Source of the DNA: JAHRVQ01 sp047616645
Lineage (GTDB): Bacteria; Pseudomonadota; Gammaproteobacteria; Pseudomonadales; Azotimanducaceae
Reading direction: 5' to 3'
DNA: 38,197 nucleotides
NCBI GenBank assembly: GCA_047616645.1
Contig: JBLHIH010000025.1
Location: 1-38,197 of the forward strand
Shown: piece by piece, positions 31,775 to 38,197 of the stretch
Layout: each line of letters starts with the position of its first letter
Numbering within the stretch: the first letter of the stretch is position 1
Position numbers and translations under genes: made by a program
The notes under the pieces: model-generated
The model's database searches: none
Seen by the model: the letters and a program-made list of their open reading frames with translations, nothing else
Told to the model about the DNA's origin: nothing

Positions 31775-32341
31775 TTGCGATTAACCCCTATCGAACGAGA
31801 CCAACTCAGCCCGAACCAACAAGAGGTCCTCAATAGTATCGAGCAGGGACCAAGAGGTAAGGGAGGCTCTGGCATCGGCATGATCGGCCCCTTTGGAGCA
31901 TGGGTAAGATCACCTGCTGTTGGGCACTCCGTCCAAGCTTTAGGTTCGGCCATTCGATTCGGCTCTTCGCTGCCTAAAAACATAATGGAGGTCGCCATTT
32001 GTACTGTAGGTGCGCATTACAAATCAAAGTTTGAGTTCTCTACCCACAGACGCTTGGCAATCCGCGCGGGTGTTGACGAATCACTACTCGACACACTGGG
32101 CGCCACTGGGACAGCAGCTTTTCAAGATAGGGAGATAACATCACACAAGGTAGCACTAGAATTACTTGAAAATCACCGCATTACTGATACTACCTATACT
32201 GAAGGCATTGCCGCCTTTACAGAGAATGGCATGATCGAATTGGTCGCAACCGTCGGATACTACTGTTTGATCTCTCTAACATTGAATGCATTTGAAATAC
32301 CACTCGAAGACGGGATGACTGACCCCTTTCCAGAAAATTAA
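31775..32341 (+). CDS. Carboxymuconolactone decarboxylase family protein
   Basis: This 188-residue helical protein shows the AhpD/CMD layout: LSPNQQEVLNSIEQGPRG, GPFGAWVRSPAVGHSVQALGSAIRFGSSLPKNIMEVAICTVGAHYKSKFEFSTHRRLAIRAGVDESL. The segment AHYKSKFEFSTHRRLA matches the position of the CxxC-H site of peroxidase-type AhpD, but no cysteine pair is present, so a peroxidase role is unlikely and a decarboxylase-like or unknown role is preferred. A TTG start has AAAGGA 8 bp upstream. The stop codon overlaps the stop of the convergent ABC transporter gene by two bases. Confidence 0.9.
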   Translation: MRLTPIERDQLSPNQQEVLNSIEQGPRGKGGSGIGMIGPFGAWVRSPAVGHSVQALGSAIRFGSSLPKNIMEVAICTVGAHYKSKFEFSTHRRLAIRAGVDESLLDTLGATGTAAFQDREITSHKVALELLENHRITDTTYTEGIAAFTENGMIELVATVGYYCLISLTLNAFEIPLEDGMTDPFPEN

Positions 32342-34122
32342 GCTACCTTAGATTTGTCACCAAATTGTAGATCAACCATTCTGGCGTAGATCGGTTCTCT
32401 TGAGATCAGCTCTGTGTGTCGACCTACCGCTAATATTTTTCCTTGATCCATGACAACAATGCGATCAGCTTCTAGTACGGTTGAGAGTCGATGTGCAATC
32501 ACCATCGTCGTTCGGTTCTGCTGCAAGACGTTCAAAGCCTCTTGAACCAAGCGTTCACTCTCGGCATCGAGCGAGCTGGTCGCCTCGTCCAATAATAGTA
32601 TTGGTGGGTCTTTAAGAATCGCCCTTGCAATGGCGAGGCGTTGCTTCTGGCCGCCAGATAGCCTTGCGCCTTTCTCACCAAGATAGGTGTCGTAGCCTTC
32701 AGGCAGTCTCTCGATAAATTCGTGGGCCGACGCAGCTTTCGCGGCGTCTACAACCTCCTCGTCCGTCGCATCGGGTCGACCAAAACGAATATTGTCTATG
32801 GCCGTGGCGCCAAAAATGACAGTTTGTTGCGGTACAATACCCACCCTCGCGCGAATGTCTTTAGGGTCGGCTTTCATGATGTCCACATCATCGACTTTAA
32901 TCGTGCCACTTTCGAAATTATAAAAACGCAGTAGCAGTTGAAAGATCGTGCTCTTACCCGCACCGGAAGGCCCTACAAAAGCGACGTGTTCTCCCGGCGC
33001 GATATTCAAGGTGAAGTCATTCGCGGCAAGCGTATCCGGCCGAGATGGATAGGAGAAGCTAACCGCATCGAAACTCACCGAACCTTTTGATTCAGGTAAT
33101 GCAATGGGGTTCGCCGGGGTTTTAATTGCGGGTTCCATTTCCAGCAGTTCTGCTAGTCGTTCCATCGCACCTGCTGCACGCTGTAATTCGCCCCAAAATT
33201 CGCTTAATGCACCACCAGAAACACCAACAAAAATTGCATACAAAACAAACTGACCAAGCTCACCGCCGGAAATATTACCCTCAAGTACTTCGTTAGCACC
33301 GATCCACAAGACAAAAATAAGCGAACCAAAAACACCACTCATGGCAACAGTTGTGAATAGAGCGCGCACTCGGATTCTTCTTACTGCAGTAACAAAACTG
33401 TCTGTAACGGCACTACTAAACCGGCGACTCTCTAACGCTTCAGCTGTAAACACCTGCACTGTTTCAATAGCATTCAAAATTTCAGCCGCATGCCCACTGG
33501 CATCTGCCACTCGATCTTGCGTGTCTCGAGATAATTTTCTAACCCAATGTCCGATAGCGACGATAGGGATAATGATAATGGGCAGTACAATTACCAGGAT
33601 GCCCATAAGCTGCAAGTTCGTAAAGGCTAGCAAAATAAGCGCACCGACAAACTGAATAGTCGATCGTAATAAAATAGATATACCGACACCGGATATTGAT
33701 TGGATCAGCGTTGTATCCGCTGTGAGTCGGGACAGTACTTCACCGATTCGTGTGACTTCAAAGAACGTTGGATCCATTCGAATAACATGACGGAACACTT
33801 TATCGCGAATATCGGCCACAACTCGCTCGCCTAACCACCCCACGAAGTAGGCTCTGGCAGCACCGAAAACACCAATAACCAGTGCAAACATCAACAGAAC
33901 AAAGAAGTAACGATCGACATTCGCCGCATCTTCTACCGAAAAACCATGATCAATCACATTGCGCACAGCAACCGGCATAGCCAGAAGTGCAGCCGAAGAA
34001 ACAAGCAAGGCCAAGATTGCCAACATCAATGTGCCTTTATAGGGCGCGATGAAGGGTATGAGCATCTTAAGAGGACGAACGGATTTACCCTTCGCCCGCT
34101 CTTCTGTAATCGGTTCAGACAT
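32338..34122 (-). CDS. ABC exporter, fused transmembrane and ATPase domains (MsbA/BmrA type)
   Basis: From ATG 34122 the product is 594 residues. Six membrane helices (about residues 30-290) lead into a nucleotide-binding domain with Walker A GPSGAGKST (384-392), Q-loop PQQT (431-434), signature LSGGQKQR (488-495), Walker B ILLLDEATSSLD (508-519) and the switch His in VIAHRLS. One half-transporter of this kind works as a homodimer to export lipids, drugs or peptides; MsbA-type lipid A flipping is one option but the core msbA context is absent. A longer frame reaches 34218, without homologous residues. Its stop overlaps the CMD-like gene's stop. Confidence 0.93.
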   Translation of the reverse strand: MSEPITEERAKGKSVRPLKMLIPFIAPYKGTLMLAILALLVSSAALLAMPVAVRNVIDHGFSVEDAANVDRYFFVLLMFALVIGVFGAARAYFVGWLGERVVADIRDKVFRHVIRMDPTFFEVTRIGEVLSRLTADTTLIQSISGVGISILLRSTIQFVGALILLAFTNLQLMGILVIVLPIIIIPIVAIGHWVRKLSRDTQDRVADASGHAAEILNAIETVQVFTAEALESRRFSSAVTDSFVTAVRRIRVRALFTTVAMSGVFGSLIFVLWIGANEVLEGNISGGELGQFVLYAIFVGVSGGALSEFWGELQRAAGAMERLAELLEMEPAIKTPANPIALPESKGSVSFDAVSFSYPSRPDTLAANDFTLNIAPGEHVAFVGPSGAGKSTIFQLLLRFYNFESGTIKVDDVDIMKADPKDIRARVGIVPQQTVIFGATAIDNIRFGRPDATDEEVVDAAKAASAHEFIERLPEGYDTYLGEKGARLSGGQKQRLAIARAILKDPPILLLDEATSSLDAESERLVQEALNVLQQNRTTMVIAHRLSTVLEADRIVVMDQGKILAVGRHTELISREPIYARMVDLQFGDKSKVA

Positions 34123-34357
34123 GGGTTTATTTATACTACTGGTGCGAGCAGGCCAGTTTATAGATGCTGATTCTGTGAGTCCAGCGCTGGGGTGGTGCTT
34201 AGGCCTATATGCAGGCATAAAACCTATAGATAGTGAAGAATGGCGGCGAATAATATCGTCCCAATATTATTGCCAAACAGATACTGACATTACCTCATCA
34301 ATTACCTGCAGGATTTTTCGACCAAAGTGCTATGACCTGCTGGAAAAAATAAACATC

Positions 34358-34687
34358 ATGCAAATTAAGGCCTTAAATATGGATTTCGGACAGATTCACA
34401 TGCCGTTATATACAGGTTTGTTTGCTGCAGCAATGATGATACTGCAGACGGTACTGATGGCATTGGTTATCGCACGACTTGGGAAATCGAACGTGCCGAT
34501 TGGTACGGGTGGTGAGGATGCGATTGAGAAAAATGTTCGAGCACACGGCAACCTGGTAGAAAATGCGCATATGTTTCTGATTGGCTTGGCTTTGATTGAG
34601 CTGATAACGGGCGGCAATATGTGGGTGCTAGTCCTTGGCTGTGTCTTTCTTACGGCAAGACTCTCGCATGCCGGAATTCAATGTTGA
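34358..34687 (+). pseudogene. MAPEG family membrane protein, 3'-truncated
   Basis: From ATG 34358 (or 34379) about 100-109 residues read as the first three segments of a MAPEG protein: LYTGLFAAAMMILQTVLMALVIARLG, then GGEDAIEKNVRAHGNLVENAHMFLIGLALIELITGGNMWVLVLGCVFLTARLSHA. MAPEG enzymes (glutathione S-transferase and eicosanoid-type proteins) are normally about 125-135 residues with a fourth membrane helix; here the frame stops at 34687, soon after the RxxHA motif. A different gene's tail (lactonase-like, see next entry) takes over at the same spot in another frame. A frame extending back to 34049 is only the shadow of the ABC gene. Confidence 0.8.
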
Positions 34688-34817
34688 TAGAGCACAGACG
34701 CATGCTTCCATGGATCGTCTCGAGGCTTGGTTACTAGAGAATGATGCTATTTTATGGATAGAGCATGATCTTAAACTGGCGCAGACTTTGCGCTTGTCCC
34801 CGGCGGTTTATCAGTAG
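34668..34817 (+). pseudogene. C-terminal fragment of an N-acyl homoserine lactonase-like MBL-fold hydrolase
   Basis: In a frame different from the MAPEG gene, about 49 residues read FNVDRAQTHASMDRLEAWLLE, then DAILWIEHD and LSPAVYQ. I recognise this as the end of metallo-beta-lactamase-fold lactonases, where DRAQTxASMDR and LWIxHD are conserved. The HxHxDH metal-binding site, which lies far upstream in an intact gene, is absent, so the fragment has no hydrolase activity. It begins where the MAPEG frame loses its last helix, so a deletion has probably joined two genes. Confidence 0.75.
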
Positions 34818-34875
34818 CCTCATCCCAATAGACGGCAATACCTTAACAGAAGGAAAATAATTCACTTGGCTGAAA

Positions 34876-34899
34876 ACTGGCTTGTAAATCTTAGCCAGT
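34876..34899 (-). terminator. Candidate terminator hairpin of the alpha/beta hydrolase gene
   Basis: ACTGGCT and AGCCAGT are exact 7-bp inverted copies with a 10-base loop, 11 bp past the stop of the minus-strand hydrolase. On the minus strand a short TTTTCAG follows, so the U-tract is weak. Confidence 0.35.
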
Positions 34900-34909
34900 A
34901 AGCGGTAAC

Positions 34910-35887
34910 TCATTTTTCGAACAGTGATCTAATCGCCTTGAAAGCTGACGGATCTGTAAATATGCCAAAGTGATTAACACCCGGCAAAATAGCAACTTCA
35001 ATTCCTGACGTCGCGTCTTCAAACAATGCTTTCAATTTACCGGTATCTATCGCTTCATCTTCCTCACCCACCAATACAAGTACTTTGTCACCCATTAATG
35101 TAATGTCACTAACATAATCGTATCTAGGATGATAAGACGTATTGAGCCGATAAGAATAGGACAGGGTTTCCGTCCCATCCCAAAATTTCTCAGGCTTGTT
35201 GAACTCAATTATCGGCAAGCCATTAAAACCACTTATGCCAACAGCGTTCAACGCCAGTAAACCGTACAAGCGATTTTGATTTACGTTTGCCCAACCCCCA
35301 GCATCACCTCCCTTAACGCTCGGCGCCAAGGGTATTACAGGCGCCAGTAAAACATAACCATTGACTACATCAGCATATTTACCACCAGCAAAACGAATTG
35401 CTAGGCCAGCGCCACTGGAATGCCCGCCAAGATAGATTTCAGCCTTTTCACCTTGGTCGCGCGCGAATGAAATCAGATCCGCAATATCGTCTTCCAATTG
35501 ACCGATATAATCAACATCGCCACGTCTCACACCAGACAGGTAGTGGCCTCGTAAATTTGGCATATACACTTTTGCCAAACCACTACTGCTGATAGCTTGT
35601 GCCAGTGCGTGATAGGCAACACTGTGGTATGAAGATCCATGAAAGAAAAATAGCTGTTTCTCCGATGTCGAATCATAGAATCGATAGGCCAATTGCGAAC
35701 CGTCGCGCGCTTTAAATCGGCGAAGTTCCGGTAGATCTGCTGGCTGCTGATAAGAGGCGGAAAATCCGAAAACGTTAGCCTCCGATGTAACTTTTGTAGC
35801 CGGAGTTAACACAAAGTAAATTGCAGTGGAGAGAAAAACTATCCCCACTAAAAAAAAACCCACCAGTAACATCTTGACAATATACAT
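34910..35887 (-). CDS. Membrane-anchored alpha/beta hydrolase
   Basis: This 325-residue protein has one N-terminal hydrophobic segment (about residues 5-27, MLLVGFFLVGIVFLS...), then an alpha/beta-hydrolase domain. FFFHGSSYHS gives the oxyanion region, GGHSSGAG (154-161) holds nucleophile Ser 157, VGEEDEAID a likely acid, and LPGVNHFGIF the catalytic His. The family includes esterases, lipases and thioesterases; the substrate is unknown. The helix has few charges after it and no lipobox, so it is probably an inner-membrane anchor with a periplasmic domain. It lies 79 bp downstream of the TetR gene on the same strand and could share its transcript. Confidence 0.88.
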   Translation of the reverse strand: MYIVKMLLVGFFLVGIVFLSTAIYFVLTPATKVTSEANVFGFSASYQQPADLPELRRFKARDGSQLAYRFYDSTSEKQLFFFHGSSYHSVAYHALAQAISSSGLAKVYMPNLRGHYLSGVRRGDVDYIGQLEDDIADLISFARDQGEKAEIYLGGHSSGAGLAIRFAGGKYADVVNGYVLLAPVIPLAPSVKGGDAGGWANVNQNRLYGLLALNAVGISGFNGLPIIEFNKPEKFWDGTETLSYSYRLNTSYHPRYDYVSDITLMGDKVLVLVGEEDEAIDTGKLKALFEDATSGIEVAILPGVNHFGIFTDPSAFKAIRSLFEK

Positions 35888-35966
35888 AAACTCTTAAACC
35901 TTATTTTTGGTGCAAACTGAATAAATCGGCAAGGATAAGGCCAGTAGCACCTGTTCATTTATTGGA

Positions 35967-36551
35967 TTACGCGAGGGCAATCGCCTCTGCTTGCACTTGA
36001 ACTCGCTCAAGGTAACTCTGCACATTACCTACTTGTCTCTGCATCGGAGAACCATCGATCAATGCCGTGATTAGCCGCACTCGTAGTGCAACTTCATCAT
36101 CTAATAGACTAGGTTTCATTTCCCGCAGTGCGCTTTCAAGGGCAAGATAGAAATCTCTATAGATAGTCCGATAGAGTTGTTTGTATGACTTGTTGTGCAT
36201 TGCCAAAGTGCCCAAGGTAGAAAAAAGCACACCACTATCACCACGCCAACGCGTGACCAGATTCAGAACGATCGCTCGAAATGCATCATCAGCGGTATCC
36301 CATTTTTGGCGGAGCGATCGAATGGTCAACACATCATTGGCAGCCTCTTGTTCAATAACATGTACGATTAGCGCCTCACGGGTTTTAAAATAATACTGTA
36401 GATTACCCAGTTTAATACCCAGGGTATCCGCCAGTTCACGCATCACAAACGCTTCATAACCACGCTCTACTAAGTGTTTGCGTGCCTCTTTTACAATCCG
36501 ATCTCGCGTGGATGTACCCTTGTTCGTGATTGGCTGTTCTGTTTTTTTCAT
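35967..36551 (-). CDS. TetR/AcrR family transcriptional regulator
   Basis: This 194-residue protein has a TetR helix-turn-helix: RDRIVKEARKHLVERGYEAF, then VMRELADTLGIKLGNLQYYFKTREALI (about residues 36-62), with the hallmark 'NLQYYF' recognition helix end. The ligand-binding domain is less conserved, as usual. The gene is divergent from the GNAT operon; a perfect 9-bp inverted repeat lies 15 bp upstream of its ATG, so it probably represses both itself and that operon until a small ligand binds. Confidence 0.93.
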   Translation of the reverse strand: MKKTEQPITNKGTSTRDRIVKEARKHLVERGYEAFVMRELADTLGIKLGNLQYYFKTREALIVHVIEQEAANDVLTIRSLRQKWDTADDAFRAIVLNLVTRWRGDSGVLFSTLGTLAMHNKSYKQLYRTIYRDFYLALESALREMKPSLLDDEVALRVRLITALIDGSPMQRQVGNVQSYLERVQVQAEAIALA

Positions 36552-36560
36552 TTTAGGTCA

Positions 36561-36591
36561 TTGACTTATTAGGTTGCCGACCTAATAATAC
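36561..36591 (+). promoter_or_regulatory. Plausible sigma-70 promoter and TetR operator of the GNAT operon
   Basis: TTATTAGGT (36566-36574) and ACCTAATAA (36580-36588) are exact inverted copies around TGCCG: a 23-bp palindrome of TetR-operator size. It covers the gap between TTGACT (36561-36566, a good -35) and TAATAA or TAATAC (36583-36591, -10 position), 31 bp before the GNAT ATG. A bound repressor would block the polymerase. A related half-site TTTTAGGTCA lies at 36551-36560, next to the TetR ATG. Confidence 0.75.
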
Positions 36592-36621
36592 CCAACTATT
36601 CGAATAACTGAAAGGATTATC

Positions 36622-37251
36622 ATGCAAATCACCGCGGCCACCGAAGAACTTAAAGATACATTCTCGAAAGACATTCCAGAACTCGTCTGGGCGACTGGTC
36701 CAGTTTCCTACGATTACCACTTTGCTGATCGAGACCTGTTTGATGCCATTGTGCTGGGTTCTTGGCATCAAAATGGCACTTTATTCGCGGCAGATGCGTC
36801 TAACCTTGCTGTCGAAAATGGAGAGCTCATGGGCATAGAGATTGGCATGCCCGGAGAAGAATTCAGAACAAGACAGGATGCCCTCGGCCCGGTCTGGAAG
36901 AACCTTGTTGACAAAGGTCACATTAATGCGGGCGACATTGCTGGTGTGTTGCAGCGATCAGAATATGCGAGCTGGCTTAACCCGGAAATCCAAGCGGACA
37001 CTTACTACATTCATGCAATCTCTGTAAAACCAGAGTTCCGTGGTAAGCGGGTGGGCTATCACTTAATGAAGCGCGCGATTAGTGCTGCAAGTGAAGGCGG
37101 TTTCACCAAACTGCAACTGGATGTTTTGTCCGACAACCCCGCTGTTGAATTTTATCGGGCGATTGGATTCGAACTTCTCGCAGAGACGCGCGCGCCTAAA
37201 CCCTCGGCTTTTGGCGTACCACCGGAATATCGCATGGGGATGACCCTGTAA
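36622..37251 (+). CDS. GNAT family N-acetyltransferase
   Basis: This 209-residue protein has the acetyl-CoA motif A in ISVKPEFRGKRVGYHLM (about residues 133-149) and the motif B end LDVLSDNPAVEFYRAIGFEL, which are the core of GNAT enzymes. The first 120 residues include LMGIEIGMPGEEFRTRQ and are less conserved, as is usual for the substrate side. The product acetylates an amine on a small molecule or protein. AAAGGATTATC precedes the ATG. It is the first gene of the TetR-facing operon and overlaps the next start codon (TAATG), so the genes are translationally coupled. Confidence 0.92.
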   Translation: MQITAATEELKDTFSKDIPELVWATGPVSYDYHFADRDLFDAIVLGSWHQNGTLFAADASNLAVENGELMGIEIGMPGEEFRTRQDALGPVWKNLVDKGHINAGDIAGVLQRSEYASWLNPEIQADTYYIHAISVKPEFRGKRVGYHLMKRAISAASEGGFTKLQLDVLSDNPAVEFYRAIGFELLAETRAPKPSAFGVPPEYRMGMTL

Positions 37252-37706
37252 TGGGCAATCTTCTGTATCGCCTGATCAACCCTCCTATTCGCAGCCTTCT
37301 ACGTTCCCCATTCCATGGTTTGATGAGCAAAAACACATTGCTGTTGGAATTCACCGGTCGTAATTCCGGTCGTTCATTGTCCACGCCAATCAGCTACTAC
37401 CTAAGTAAGCAAACGGCACATTGTTTTACCTCCCGATCTTTTAGCTGGTGGCGGAACCTGACGACAGGAGTACAAGTGCAACTAGTCATTAAGGGAAAAA
37501 AATGGCAAAGCATTCCGATCGTGGAAATAGACGATGATGAACTCATGCGCGCGCAGCTTGATGCATTTTTGCGGGCAGTACCCAGGGATGCAGCTCACGC
37601 AGGTGTATTGTTGGATAATAATGGCCATCCGGACCACGATGATATTTGTCGGGTTATTCCAGATATGGTTTACCTTCAATTTTCATTGGAACACATTCGT
37701 GACTAA
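37251..37706 (+). CDS. DUF385-like split-barrel protein (deazaflavin nitroreductase family)
   Basis: This 151-residue protein opens with a hydrophobic helix LLYRLINPPIRSLLRSPFHGLMSKN followed by LLLEFTGRNSGRSLSTPISYYLSKQ, the strand-turn-strand seen in the DUF385 / deazaflavin (F420)-dependent nitroreductase family. SWWRNLTTG and VQLVIKGKKWQSIPIVEI continue the barrel. Mycobacterial relatives reduce quinones or nitro compounds with F420H2; this homologue may use that cofactor or FMN. Its ATG shares a base with the stop of the GNAT gene, and the PPOX-like gene begins inside its last codons. Confidence 0.82.
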   Translation: MGNLLYRLINPPIRSLLRSPFHGLMSKNTLLLEFTGRNSGRSLSTPISYYLSKQTAHCFTSRSFSWWRNLTTGVQVQLVIKGKKWQSIPIVEIDDDELMRAQLDAFLRAVPRDAAHAGVLLDNNGHPDHDDICRVIPDMVYLQFSLEHIRD

Positions 37707-38132
37707 ACGTTTTAAGTCCCAACAAGAGATAGATGCCTTTCTGGGGCAGCCACGACTCGCGATGTTGATATATCGAGGTTCGCGTCCAGCACCTACCGGG
37801 GTACCAGTCTGGTTCGACTGGAATGGTAAAGCAGTGCACATGTTTAGTGGACGCACCAGTCCTAAGGTAAAACAACTTTACGAGAATGCTAACGTTTCCG
37901 TGGTGGTGAACAACCGCGTCGGAGAATCAGAAGGTTGGGTTGCATTAAATGGAAAGATTGTTGCCCGAGGCTTTTCACCTAAAACTGGTCTGCCTTGCTG
38001 AAGCGAGTTGCTCCCAAATACTGGGATCTGTCTGACCCAAACTATGCAACAGAAATCGAAGACTGGGACTCAGCACCTGAGGCTTTTGTTTCACTGGAAC
38101 TTGTACCAGAAATGATACGCACTGGAGCTTGA
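37699..38132 (+). pseudogene. PPOX-class (pyridoxamine 5'-phosphate oxidase-like) split-barrel protein, frameshifted
   Basis: A GTG start at 37699, overlapping the end of the DUF385-like gene by 8 bases, leads into a flavin/F420-type split barrel: RLAMLIYRGSRPAPTGVPVWFDWNG, KAVHMFSGRTSPKVKQLYENANVSVVVNN. The frame ends at 38001 with PKTGLPC. One extra A in the AAAA run at 37981-37984 restores SPKNWSALLKRVAPKYWDLSDPNYA and a natural end at 38130-38132 (about 144 residues), which fits the length and C-terminal helix of the family. As written, the last 40 residues are lost. It may therefore be a pseudogene or a sequencing error. Intact relatives bind FMN or F420 and act on small molecules. Confidence 0.82.
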
Positions 38133-38197
38133 GAAAGCAGCAAAAAACCAGTTCATCGGCAGGCTAGCCTCTACCATCGTATTAAGGGCAGCGCGTT
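38133..38197. other. Window end, no gene recognised
   Basis: Only 65 bp remain, with no ribosome site or protein-like frame that can be judged. Confidence 0.4.

Noticed and set aside
34049..34357. Plus-strand extension of the MAPEG frame upstream to 34049
   Set aside because: It runs antisense through the ABC transporter start and has no MAPEG-like residues; the MAPEG domain starts at 34358 or 34379.
1..38197. CRISPR array, tRNA or rRNA genes, prophage or intact transposase
   Set aside because: No regularly spaced repeats, cloverleaf genes, phage structural genes or transposase frames were found by reading; the GGGTC repeats are irregularly spaced and palindromic.

Overview
The window reads as ordinary chromosome of a Gram-negative, probably marine, gammaproteobacterium with an oxidative, scavenging metabolism. 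Three things suggest this: Sec-type signal peptides and periplasmic redox proteins, a DUF5916-type outer-membrane protein, and many single-copy oxidoreductases in short operons on both strands. The taxonomy is inferred; no rRNA, tRNA or ribosomal gene is present to fix it. There is no intact transposase, prophage or CRISPR array.

Layout. 1-2.1 kb: a partial short-chain dehydrogenase and a DsbA/HCCA-isomerase-like protein (minus), then a frameshifted VOC protein. 2.1-3.3 kb: two copies of a dispersed GGGTC-type repeat around a small membrane protein and a receiver-domain remnant. 3.4-9.9 kb: PhyH dioxygenase, APH-like kinase, isocitrate/isopropylmalate-type dehydrogenase, TauD dioxygenase, enoyl-CoA hydratase/isomerase, a broken small secreted ORF and a Gfo/Idh/MocA oxidoreductase. 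10-12.7 kb: a flavoprotein remnant cut by a repeat, a luciferase-like monooxygenase (LLM), a membrane protein and an SRPBCC protein. 13.0-17.8 kb (minus): a compact operon, sulfide:quinone oxidoreductase - SBP56/methanethiol oxidase - SCO/SenC - di-haem peroxidase. 18-25.7 kb: periplasmic solute-binding-like protein, fumarylacetoacetase-fold hydratase, PhyH dioxygenase with S33 peptidase, DUF5916 protein, LLM. 25.9-32.3 kb: S9B peptidase, a divergent LLM pair, a 2OG-dioxygenase and a carboxymuconolactone-decarboxylase-like protein. 32.3-38.2 kb: ABC exporter, a MAPEG/lactonase scar, anchored alpha/beta hydrolase, TetR regulator, and a divergent GNAT - DUF385-like - PPOX operon.

Functional themes. 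The clearest pathway is periplasmic methanethiol oxidation. SBP56-type methanethiol oxidase turns CH3SH into formaldehyde, H2S and H2O2; the neighbouring SCO and MauG-like proteins are known companions of mtoX; the SQR encoded first in the operon can feed the released sulfide into the quinone pool. Two other themes are four LLM flavin/F420-type oxidoreductases plus three split-barrel proteins, and four mononuclear non-haem Fe(II) dioxygenases of three families. A TetR gene faces its presumed target operon across a perfect inverted repeat that overlaps a plausible promoter.

Genome dynamics. A family of roughly 95-210 bp palindromic repeats, with outward TAATTAGGGTCaGaGTaaAATTaC arms, sits between genes, repeatedly next to gene fragments, and in places supplies stop codons. 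Three ORFs look broken by the loss of one base in or near a homopolymer, which is either real decay or sequencing error.
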